From contig DDUR01000058.1 in assembly GCA_002344895.1 (NCBI GenBank), positions 1 to 15,800 on the forward strand: 15,800 nucleotides of DNA. The letters are read 5' to 3'. The notes under the pieces were generated by a model. The model saw nothing but the letters and a program-made list of their open reading frames with translations. It was not told the DNA's origin and searched no databases. How positions within the stretch are numbered: position 1 is the stretch's first letter; each line of letters opens with the position of its first letter. Position numbers and translations under genes: made by a program. Source of the DNA: Ignavibacteria bacterium UBA2333 (GTDB lineage: Bacteria > Bacteroidota > Ignavibacteria > Kapaibacteriales > Kapaibacteriaceae). Shown piece by piece: positions 6,923 to 14,723 of the stretch.

Positions 6923-9900
6923 ATGTTCAAAACAGTACTCATGTCACTCATCGTTCTTACGATGAGTATTCCGGCCGTATTTGCGGCCGAAGACACCGTC
7001 GTTGTCCGCACACTGACGTTCGACGATATCACAAAACGCTCTGGTACGTGGAAGTTTCCACCAAAACAACCATGGCGAAAAATTCTGATGGAGTACACGC
7101 TGAAATGTGATCAGCGTACCACTCAGGATCAGTATCCATGCGGTGAGTGGGACTACCTCACGTATACCTTCGTGACAGATTCAACAGGAGAGGACGACTC
7201 GACTCTACGTCAGCGGCCAAACTATGTTGTACGAAACACCACACCAGACTCCTTCCCGTATTCCACGTCAACGACGACGTGGAAACGTCGGTGGCGCGAA
7301 GCACTTCCTGTTCGATCTGGCGGTGCAGAAGGTGAATGGACGACGCTGCCTCCAGGAGCATCGGCAACACCAGCAATCATCCGTACAAATGGTGGTAAAG
7401 GCAGGTTTCTTTGGACTGCTGCTGAACTCACGGCTGCTGGGCTGACTGCAGGTCGAATTGTCGGTATTCGTTTGACGACGTTGTCAGCTTCTTCTAATGT
7501 CAACATCTTTACCGTACGTCTTGCACAGCAGACGGGTAACAAGGTGCCGAATCTGCTTGGTGCAGATGACCTTACCACAGTTGTACGACGAAACATTTCG
7601 CTTGCAGAAGGACTGAATAGTATCCCCTTCTCTACACCGTTTACGTGGGACGGTGTATCGAACATTATCGTCGAAATGTCCTGTCACTCGTCGGCCTCCG
7701 ACGTGCAAGTCACAGCGTCTACAGGCACAGGTGTAATGCTTGAGTCAAGCCGCTATGCAATGAACTTTACACAAGGTGATCTCATTGAAGTACCCGCAAA
7801 GGTTGCTGCCGCGCTTGATAAGGAGATAACGATTGCCTTCTGGTCATGGGGTGACGCAGTCAAACTTCCACGAGCATCAAGTATTCTCGAAGCCTACGAT
7901 GCTCAGGGACGGCGTGTTCTCAACATTCATCTCCCGTGGGAAAATCAGAACGTCTATTGGGATGCGGGTCGTAATGCTGCCGACGGCAATTTTGATCGTG
8001 TTGAAAAACCTGCTCCAGCGGACGCCACAGAAGGACGATGGAATCACTGGGCATTCGTAAAAAATGCAACCACTGGTGTGATGTCCGTATATCTCAATGG
8101 ATCACTGTTCCTGAGTGGCGACAGTAGAAACCGCGATCTCAAGGGGATTACAAGATTTGTGCTCGGTGCCGGTGGCTCTGGTTCGCATGAAGGACTCATT
8201 GACGAGTTCCAGGTTTATGCTGCAGCCCTTGATTCCTCTACCATTCGAAACTGGATGCATCGGCGGATATCGGAGACACATCCTCATTGGACGGATCTCC
8301 AGGTGTATTACCGATTTGAGAACGATACTGTTAACACCGTAGCTCGTGATGCTTCTCTCGGCAAGAACCACGGTCAATTGTTTGGCATGCCAACGTTGAT
8401 GGCCTTGCGGTTGGAGAAGACGGGACATATGACAGAGACAACCACAGGACGTCCGGCAGTACAGTTTGAATATGGAACCATTGCAATAACTGCAAACCGC
8501 AGAGACGTTCTATTAGACGAAGAGCCAAAACTCACTTCCGTTGTTCTTTACGAACGACCCGTGCAGCCGCGTGTGTATCGCCTTGATGCACCGGACCGAC
8601 CTGATGTTGCAACTGATACACTCGTTGTACAGGAAGCCGGCTGGAGACCTGTTTTTGATGATAATGACATTCGTTTTGACAGTGTTCTTGTTCAACCGAC
8701 GGCAACTCTGCGCAAGAACATCGGAACATTCTTCAGTCCGATTGTCGTGTGGGAACTCAACCGTTTTATCACACCGTATGGTATTGGTCTCGACCTTGGT
8801 CCAAATGGATTTCGGTGGGTATACGACGTTACCGATTACGCTCATCTTCTGCACGATAACGTAACGTTCTCATCTGGCAATCAGCAGGAGCTCATCGATG
8901 TGACGTTTAAGTTCATCAAGGGGACACCACCACGTGAAGTGAAGCAGATGAAACAGGTCTATAGTGTGCGGGACGGATCGTACGCAGCTATTGCTGCAGG
9001 AACGTTACTCACACCACAGACGATTACGCCCAAGAATGATGTGACAATGCACAGCGTAAAGACACGTACAACGGGCCATCGATTTGGCGAACCGTCACAG
9101 TGTTCAGAATTCTGTCAACGAAATCATCAGGTCTACGTAAACGGTCAAAAACGTTTTGAGTGGTTACTCTGGAATGAATGCGGCGATAATCCAGTCTTTC
9201 CACAGGGTGGTACCTGGACACTTGACCGCGCTGGCTGGTGTCCGGGCGCACCGGTAGGCGATTATGATCACAATATCACTCCGTTTGTCAGCGCAGGTCA
9301 ACCGATCTCGCTTGACTATGGAGTAGAGAATGATCAGTGGAATGCGTCACAAGGTGTGTGGGACGTTACGATGCATTACTTCGGATACGGAAGTCCATCG
9401 CGAAGAAACGATGTCGAACTCGTCGACATTATCGCTCCGTCACGTGATGATCTGTATCATCGATTAAATCCAATCTGCGGAGAACCAGTTGTTGTCATCA
9501 GGAACGTCGGGTCTGAACGACTAACGTCTGTACGATTTACCTACGGACAAGAGGGACAGCGAGTGAAGGAAGTACGCAAGACCGTAGATCTTGCCTTCCT
9601 ACAGTCTGACACCATCGTTCTCGATATGCCAGAGTTTAACGCTGAAGGTGGTGAAGGACGCTTTACGATGACGGTCGACAATCCGAATGATGTTGCCGAT
9701 GAATATCTCGACAACGGAGTTCGTACAATTCCGATTCAACTTGCGCCAACGTATTACAGCGATCTTGTTGTACAACTGCGAACAAACCGTCAGGCATCAC
9801 TGCAGTATCAGTGGGTATTGCGGAAGATTGGTGAAGGAATCGTGCGGAGTGGTGAACAGCTCGATGACAATCGTACCTATCTCGACACATTTAATCTTGA

Positions 9901-10711
9901 GAACGGATGTTACGAATACGTTCTCGTGAATCGTGAGGGATTTGGTCTAGACCATTGGTTTGTGCGTTCTCAACTTGGTACAGGTTCTCTCAATTTCCAG
10001 TCGGGAGGAAGAAACATCCGGACGTTTAATGCCGACTTCGGAAACTTTGTGATGGCTCAGTTCCGAGTTGCCCCACGACCGACTATCGCTACGAATCTGG
10101 ATACACTACGTTTTGCAACACCAACACCAACGCGTGTTGAACGAACGGTACGCGTCACGGCAACAACGGCAGCCCAACTCGTAATTGACAGTGTTGTAGC
10201 ATTTAGCGCACGAAACCACTACTCCGTTGCATCAACATCTCGACCACTGCCGGCAGTCCTGACGTCAGGTGACACGATGGACATTGTTGTTGCCTTTGAG
10301 CGGGATGATGTCGGTACTACGTCTGGATCACTTCGAATTCACAGTAACGATGAACGAAACTCTCCTGCTATCGTCCGATTGGTCGGTACAGTTGGTGTGA
10401 CGTCGGTAAACACGGATGATAACGATGTTGGTCTTCCGTACGTCACCGTCCAACCGAATCCATCAATTGGTACGGCAGACCTTGTCGTGATGCCAACCTA
10501 CGACCAGATCCGGGCTGACAACGTCCAGATTGTTATCACGGATGCCGTTGGACGCACTGTGGCCACAATCGGCGGTTCTAACACTGCTGTACGCCAGATA
10601 TCTGGTGGTGGCCTCTCGGTCGCACTCCCTGATCTCCCGTCAGCGGTGTACAATGTTTCTGTCGTCATTGACGGTCGCACGGTAACAACTCCATGGGTTG
10701 TTGTCAAGTGA
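6923..10711 (+). CDS. Giant T9SS-exported peptide-N-glycosidase F-related protein with LamG module
   Basis: The 1,262-residue protein starts with a signal peptide (1-21, cut after AVFA). Modules in order: start of the PNGase F fold with CGEWDYLTY (73-81); beta-sandwich with FLWTAAELTAAGLTAG, known from T9SS cargo (about 159-269); LamG/concanavalin-like domain (about 274-448); PNGase F fold resumes with FITPYGIGLD and DVTDY (615-639); second PNGase F domain with CSEFC (727-731) and DRAGWCPG (768-775); CARDB-like and other beta domains (about 832-1050); ASH-like domain (about 1058-1158); T9SS type A sorting domain (about 1174-1262, VTVQPNPS). CGEWD and CSEFC correspond to PNGase F D60 and E206. 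The likely role is cleavage or binding of N-linked glycans on outside glycoproteins. GGAGG five bases upstream fixes the ATG at 6923 over a TTG at 6905. It follows the SDR by 32 bases. Confidence 0.85.
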   Translation: MFKTVLMSLIVLTMSIPAVFAAEDTVVVRTLTFDDITKRSGTWKFPPKQPWRKILMEYTLKCDQRTTQDQYPCGEWDYLTYTFVTDSTGEDDSTLRQRPNYVVRNTTPDSFPYSTSTTTWKRRWREALPVRSGGAEGEWTTLPPGASATPAIIRTNGGKGRFLWTAAELTAAGLTAGRIVGIRLTTLSASSNVNIFTVRLAQQTGNKVPNLLGADDLTTVVRRNISLAEGLNSIPFSTPFTWDGVSNIIVEMSCHSSASDVQVTASTGTGVMLESSRYAMNFTQGDLIEVPAKVAAALDKEITIAFWSWGDAVKLPRASSILEAYDAQGRRVLNIHLPWENQNVYWDAGRNAADGNFDRVEKPAPADATEGRWNHWAFVKNATTGVMSVYLNGSLFLSGDSRNRDLKGITRFVLGAGGSGSHEGLIDEFQVYAAALDSSTIRNWMHRRISETHPHWTDLQVYYRFENDTVNTVARDASLGKNHGQLFGMPTLMALRLEKTGHMTETTTGRPAVQFEYGTIAITANRRDVLLDEEPKLTSVVLYERPVQPRVYRLDAPDRPDVATDTLVVQEAGWRPVFDDNDIRFDSVLVQPTATLRKNIGTFFSPIVVWELNRFITPYGIGLDLGPNGFRWVYDVTDYAHLLHDNVTFSSGNQQELIDVTFKFIKGTPPREVKQMKQVYSVRDGSYAAIAAGTLLTPQTITPKNDVTMHSVKTRTTGHRFGEPSQCSEFCQRNHQVYVNGQKRFEWLLWNECGDNPVFPQGGTWTLDRAGWCPGAPVGDYDHNITPFVSAGQPISLDYGVENDQWNASQGVWDVTMHYFGYGSPSRRNDVELVDIIAPSRDDLYHRLNPICGEPVVVIRNVGSERLTSVRFTYGQEGQRVKEVRKTVDLAFLQSDTIVLDMPEFNAEGGEGRFTMTVDNPNDVADEYLDNGVRTIPIQLAPTYYSDLVVQLRTNRQASLQYQWVLRKIGEGIVRSGEQLDDNRTYLDTFNLENGCYEYVLVNREGFGLDHWFVRSQLGTGSLNFQSGGRNIRTFNADFGNFVMAQFRVAPRPTIATNLDTLRFATPTPTRVERTVRVTATTAAQLVIDSVVAFSARNHYSVASTSRPLPAVLTSGDTMDIVVAFERDDVGTTSGSLRIHSNDERNSPAIVRLVGTVGVTSVNTDDNDVGLPYVTVQPNPSIGTADLVVMPTYDQIRADNVQIVITDAVGRTVATIGGSNTAVRQISGGGLSVALPDLPSAVYNVSVVIDGRTVTTPWVVVK

Positions 10712-11706
10712 TGAAGACGGCCGTCATACGCGGAAAAAATCTGCGCGATGTTGACGCACAACTTCGAATAACCAGTATTGACGCCGACGATCCAAGGTTT
10801 TCCGACCTTATCGTCGGCGTTGACGCTTGGCCTACAGACGTGCCCAATGTTGTTGTACTCCTAGGCGTGCCTCAACATCTTGGTGTTGAACGTAATGGTG
10901 GTCGAGCAGGAGCAGCAGAGGGTCCGTTTGCAATCAGATCTGCACTGTATCGCATGGCCACATCGGAGGTTGCCCCCCGTATAGCGCAAGGAGATCTTGC
11001 CATCATTGACGTGGGTGACCTCATTACCGAGGGGAAAACACTCGAACAGATTCATGATGAGCAACATGACATCATAAATGCTGTTTTATCTGAAGGAGCA
11101 CTTCCGATTGTACTCGGCGGTGGACACGACACAGCGTGGCCAACGATTATGGCTCTAAACTCGCATGGTACATCGTACTCGGCAATCAACATTGATGCGC
11201 ATGCCGACGTTCGACCACTCAAGGATGGAGGACGTGCCCATAGTGGATCACCGTTCAGACAGATGATTGAGGCGAAAGGGGCGCTTACGCAAGGGGCCTT
11301 CGTCGAGTTTGGCCTTCAGAAGTATGCCGTGGCCGCTGCCCATGCCGACTATGTGCGCAACAACGGTGGCCATATTGAGTGGCTCGACGAGATACGACAC
11401 GATGGGTTCGATGTCGCGTGGGAGAGGACGTGGCAAAAACTCCAAAGGTCATCCAGCGTCTACGTCAGTCTCGATATGGATGGTTTTGCGAGTGCGTTTG
11501 CACCTGGCGTCAGTGCACCGTCAGCAGATGGATTTACACCATGGGAAGTGCTTGACGTATTGCGCCAGATAGCGCAGTCGTCATACCTAACGGCTTTCGA
11601 CGTGGTTGAAACCAATCCGAGGTTTGACGTTGATGGACGGACGGCAAAACTTGCTGCTGCAATGATTGCAACCGTTATTGGTTCTCTGCGGCGAAACCGC
11701 GATTGA
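10711..11706 (+). CDS. hutG: Formimidoylglutamase-like ureohydrolase (arginase superfamily)
   Basis: The 331-residue binuclear manganese hydrolase carries all metal-ligand motifs: GGGHDT (His139), DAHADVR (Asp162, His164, Asp166) and SLDMDGFASAFAPGVSAPS (Asp255, Asp257). DMDxFxSAxAPGVSAPS and GGRAHSGSPFRQM are closer to formimidoylglutamase (HutG), which splits N-formimino-L-glutamate to glutamate and formamide in histidine breakdown, than to arginase or agmatinase. No other hut gene lies in the window, so another ureohydrolase substrate is possible. The ATG overlaps the stop of the giant gene in TGATG, which suggests translational coupling and explains the absence of a separate leader. A start at 10693 would add six residues inside the previous gene. 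Its 3' end overlaps the convergent PAP2_C gene by 32 bases. Confidence 0.8.
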   Translation: MKTAVIRGKNLRDVDAQLRITSIDADDPRFSDLIVGVDAWPTDVPNVVVLLGVPQHLGVERNGGRAGAAEGPFAIRSALYRMATSEVAPRIAQGDLAIIDVGDLITEGKTLEQIHDEQHDIINAVLSEGALPIVLGGGHDTAWPTIMALNSHGTSYSAINIDAHADVRPLKDGGRAHSGSPFRQMIEAKGALTQGAFVEFGLQKYAVAAAHADYVRNNGGHIEWLDEIRHDGFDVAWERTWQKLQRSSSVYVSLDMDGFASAFAPGVSAPSADGFTPWEVLDVLRQIAQSSYLTAFDVVETNPRFDVDGRTAKLAAAMIATVIGSLRRNRD

Positions 11707-12319
11707 GTACAAAGGCGAGCAGAGCTGCCATTGGTGCAACGATGACGTCTACAGTATAGTGAACGTGCTGTAGAACTGTAAATGTAGCCAGGGCAGTTGT
11801 CGACAGTATAAAGACAATCCGTAACGATCGAGTTGGCATCGACAATGCAAGGAGAGCAAGCGTAGCCGTATGTCCGCTGAAAAACAGATCCTTTGTTAAC
11901 GTTGAATGCTCGCTAGATGTAAACAATGCAACAAATGGATCATGTAACGGTATCGTCGTCATCGGCGGATCAAGTGGCAAAAGAGCCATGCAGATTACTC
12001 GAATACCAACGAGAATACTGTAAGCGCGTAATGTTCGAAACAAATGCTCCGGACGCGTAAGCAGTACTCCGAGGGCAAGGATAAGGCTCGCGTAGAGCAC
12101 GACAAATGTTGGCCACGTTACATCAATTGGACCAAGAATTCTATGAATCGAGTCAACGAACACAACTCCGCTTCGGCGCTCTACGGCCTGCAGAAAGCCG
12201 GTGTAAGAAATCAGCGTCAGAACAACCACCACAAGTGTGATTATACCACTAACGACCGATGACCGATCGGCAAAGAATGTTTTCCAGCGCTGAAGCGGAG
12301 TTGTTGTTGATGTCGTCAT
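11675..12319 (-). CDS. PAP2_C / sphingomyelin-synthase-like membrane protein
   Basis: The 214-residue polytopic membrane protein has about six hydrophobic segments (roughly 22-45, 67-88, 97-115, 147-162, 166-184, 190-206). KDLFFSGHTATL (143-154) and QHVHYTVDVIVAP (184-196) carry His150, His187 and Asp191. The His-then-Asp spacing of four matches the catalytic triad of sphingomyelin synthases and related lipid phosphotransferases (PAP2_C type). Such enzymes move a phosphorylated head group to a ceramide or diacylglycerol, or remove it, on the outer face of the inner membrane. The ATG is one base after the stop of the lipoprotein gene, so the two are an operon. Substrate is unknown. A link to the SPT-like enzyme about 5 kb away is inference. 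Confidence 0.75.
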   Translation of the reverse strand: MTTSTTTPLQRWKTFFADRSSVVSGIITLVVVVLTLISYTGFLQAVERRSGVVFVDSIHRILGPIDVTWPTFVVLYASLILALGVLLTRPEHLFRTLRAYSILVGIRVICMALLPLDPPMTTIPLHDPFVALFTSSEHSTLTKDLFFSGHTATLALLALSMPTRSLRIVFILSTTALATFTVLQHVHYTVDVIVAPMAALLAFVLNRGFAAENQ

Positions 12320-12320
12320 G

Positions 12321-12938
12321 TTACTTGATGTCGTAACTCTTTAATACAACTTCTACATTGATTATTCCTGACGTCTGTTGCTTCAAGAAACCAACGGATT
12401 TCGAGTAGAAGTAAACACCGTCGGTTGTAATGTCGCCTACGGGCGTAGGAATTGAGTGAAGAACATCAATCGCCATGACGTCTGAGAACGTGCCAGCGGG
12501 AACAGTTATGGTAGTATCAAGTGCCCGAATTGTGTAGTCATATTTGTTCGGTGTCCCTTGAAAACTAATCGTTTGGCTCCATTTGTATCCAACAGGCTTG
12601 TTACGCACCAATATTTGTCGAGGCTCTTCAGGCACATTCTGACCAGGTCCAGACTTTGCATACGAAATTCCGTTTTCGGTGCGCATAAAGTCTGTTACAG
12701 TCTTTTCTCCATTGACGTACGTATCAATCTTAACCCACTCACTTCCGTCAATCGTTGCAGTTCCGTTGGTGACAATGCGTTGCTCGACTCCGCCAAAGTC
12801 ATAGGTCCAGCTTGAGCCCTGAGCAAGCGGCAAGTACGAGTGATCGATTGTTGCTGAAGGTGATGACGGCGACGAATCGCCAGCACAGCCTGCCAACGTA
12901 AGTGCAGACACTACGACAAGAATACCCCACCTCATCAT
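12321..12938 (-). CDS. Hypothetical lipoprotein
   Basis: The 205-residue protein has a short signal ending in the lipobox LTLAGC, so Cys18 would be lipidated. A Ser/Pro linker (DSSPSSPS) follows. The body resembles a type often seen in Bacteroidota/Ignavibacteria: YLPLAQGSSWTYDFGG at its start, TITVPAGTFSDVMAIDVLH in the middle, and VYFYSKSVGFLKQQ near the end. It is a beta-rich extracytoplasmic fold of unknown function. GGAGGAG sits just before two tandem ATG codons (12938 and 12935), and either could be used. A longer frame to 13094 is rejected because it would run into the ettA start and lacks a signal at its N terminus. It precedes the PAP2_C gene by one base and is divergent from ettA. 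Confidence 0.75.
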   Translation of the reverse strand: MMRWGILVVVSALTLAGCAGDSSPSSPSATIDHSYLPLAQGSSWTYDFGGVEQRIVTNGTATIDGSEWVKIDTYVNGEKTVTDFMRTENGISYAKSGPGQNVPEEPRQILVRNKPVGYKWSQTISFQGTPNKYDYTIRALDTTITVPAGTFSDVMAIDVLHSIPTPVGDITTDGVYFYSKSVGFLKQQTSGIINVEVVLKSYDIK

Positions 12939-13002
12939 ATGCTCCTCCAAAAGTCCCCAGTAGAAGAAAGTTGATTGTGCGAGAAGTCGCAGTATACGAA
13001 AC

Positions 13003-13013
13003 CCGTATTTTTG
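13003..13013 (+). promoter_or_regulatory. Candidate promoter element (CCGTATTTTTG) of ettA
   Basis: TATTTTTG (13006-13013) fits the Bacteroidota -7 consensus TAnnTTTG exactly and ends six bases before the ATG at 13020. Transcription would then start at or beside the ATG. The same 81-bp divergent region holds, on the minus strand, TATACT (12991-12996) with TCGACA (13012-13017) 15 bases upstream of it, a weak sigma70-like pair for the lipoprotein gene. Confidence 0.35.
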
Positions 13014-13019
13014 TCGACT

Positions 13020-14702
13020 ATGGCAGTACAAGAACCCCAAAAAATCATCTTTAGCATGGTTGGTGTTGGTAAGGTCCACAAGCCGAACCGCCAAGTGCTA
13101 CGAGACATCTACCTCAGCTTCTTTTATGGAGCAAAAATCGGCGTTCTTGGTCTGAATGGCGCCGGTAAGTCCACCCTGCTCAAAATCATAGCAGGTCTTG
13201 ATGAGGACTACCTGGGCCAAATCACGAAGAACAAGGACGTTACGTTTGGATACCTTCCGCAGGAGCCCGAACTCGACCCTTCAAAGACCGTCAAGGAAAT
13301 TGTTGAGGAAGGTGCCGCAGAAGCCGTCGGCTTGTTGCGTGACTACAACGCGATATCCGAGAAGTTTGCCGAGCCAGATGCAGATTTTGACGCTCTGCTC
13401 GACAAACAAAGTAAACTCCAGGAGCGCATTGATGCCATGGGGGCATGGGATATCGACTCGAAGTTGGAGATGGCCATGGATGCGTTGCGATGCCCACCGG
13501 GAGACACAAAGATTGATGTGATCTCAGGCGGTGAAAAGCGTCGTGTGGCCCTGGTACGATTACTCCTGCAAAAGCCTGACGTCTTGCTGCTTGACGAGCC
13601 AACAAACCACCTTGATGCTGAGAGTGTCGCCTGGCTCGAACGTCACCTTCATGACTATGAAGGCACGGTCATCGCTGTTACGCACGATCGATATTTCCTC
13701 GATAACGTTGCCGGCTGGATCCTTGAACTCGACAACGGTCATGGAATTCCGTTTGAAGGGAACTACACGTCGTGGCTTGAGCAGAAACAAGCGCGTCTTG
13801 CACAGGAAGAAAAACAAGAGTCAAAACGCCAGAAGGCCCTTAAGGAAGAGCTGGAATGGGTGCGCATGAATCCGAAAGGTCGGCATGCAAAGAGTAAGGC
13901 GCGTATTTCAGCCTACGAAAAGCTCCTGAGCGAAGAGACCGTTAAACGGAATGAGGAGATGGAAATCTTCATTCCACCAGGACCTCGCCTCGGTGATGTG
14001 GTAATCCAGGCTAATGGTATCTCCAAGGCCTTCGGCGATAAGGTCCTCTACGAAAACCTGACATTCGCCCTCCCTCCTGGTGGCATAATTGGCGTGATTG
14101 GCCCGAACGGTGCTGGTAAAACCACACTCTTTAAGCTTATCACAAAACAGATGGAACCCGATGCCGGGTCCGTCGTCATCGGTGATACCGTCAAACTTGG
14201 TTATGTTGACCAGAACAGGCCTCTCGACCCGAAGAAGTCCATCTGGGAAGAGATCAGTGATGGACATGATATGATTCTTGTCGGAAATCGTGAGGTGAAC
14301 TCGCGTGCCTACGTAGCGCGATTTAACTTCAGCGGTTCGGACCAACAGAAGAAGGTAACGCAGCTGTCCGGAGGTGAACGTAACCGCGTCCATCTCGCCA
14401 AGGTCCTTCGAGAAGGCGCAAACGTACTTCTGCTTGATGAGCCTACGAACGACCTCGACGTCAACACCTTACGTGCTCTCGAAGAGGCACTTGATGGTTT
14501 TGCCGGCTGCGCCGTTGTCATCAGCCACGATCGTTGGTTCTTGGACCGGGTTGCCACGCACATCCTCGCCTTCGAAGGCAACAGCGAGGTTATATGGTTT
14601 GATGGCAACTATTCGCAATACGAAGAGGACCGTCGACGTCGTTTGGGCATTGATGCCGAACGTCCGCACCGCATCACCTATCGCAAGCTCATGCGAGACT
14701 GA
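13020..14702 (+). CDS. ettA: Energy-dependent translational throttle protein EttA (ABC-F ATPase)
   Basis: The 560-residue soluble protein has two ABC ATPase domains and no membrane segment. First domain: Walker A GLNGAGKST (44-52), signature ISGGEKRR (168-175), Walker B LLLDEPTNHLD (189-199). Second domain: GPNGAGKTT (361-369), LSGGERNR (449-456), LLLDEPTNDLD (470-480). A helical arm lies at about 95-160, and a P-site tRNA interaction linker at about 247-325, ending RNEEMEIFIPPGPRLGD, is diagnostic for EttA among ABC-F proteins. EttA binds the ribosomal E site and couples early elongation to the ATP/ADP ratio. MAVQEPQKIIFSM is the typical N terminus, so the ATG at 13020 is chosen over a frame start at 12975. 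No Shine-Dalgarno is present. A secreted-protein gene follows 21 bases after its stop. Confidence 0.95.
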   Translation: MAVQEPQKIIFSMVGVGKVHKPNRQVLRDIYLSFFYGAKIGVLGLNGAGKSTLLKIIAGLDEDYLGQITKNKDVTFGYLPQEPELDPSKTVKEIVEEGAAEAVGLLRDYNAISEKFAEPDADFDALLDKQSKLQERIDAMGAWDIDSKLEMAMDALRCPPGDTKIDVISGGEKRRVALVRLLLQKPDVLLLDEPTNHLDAESVAWLERHLHDYEGTVIAVTHDRYFLDNVAGWILELDNGHGIPFEGNYTSWLEQKQARLAQEEKQESKRQKALKEELEWVRMNPKGRHAKSKARISAYEKLLSEETVKRNEEMEIFIPPGPRLGDVVIQANGISKAFGDKVLYENLTFALPPGGIIGVIGPNGAGKTTLFKLITKQMEPDAGSVVIGDTVKLGYVDQNRPLDPKKSIWEEISDGHDMILVGNREVNSRAYVARFNFSGSDQQKKVTQLSGGERNRVHLAKVLREGANVLLLDEPTNDLDVNTLRALEEALDGFAGCAVVISHDRWFLDRVATHILAFEGNSEVIWFDGNYSQYEEDRRRRLGIDAERPHRITYRKLMRD

Positions 14703-14723
14703 CACTTTCTCAAGGAAGTCAAC

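Noticed and set aside
13020..14702. ABC transporter ATPase or antibiotic-resistance ABC-F protein
   Set aside because: There are two fused ATPase domains with no membrane partner, and the linker ending in IPPGPRLGD is the EttA type.
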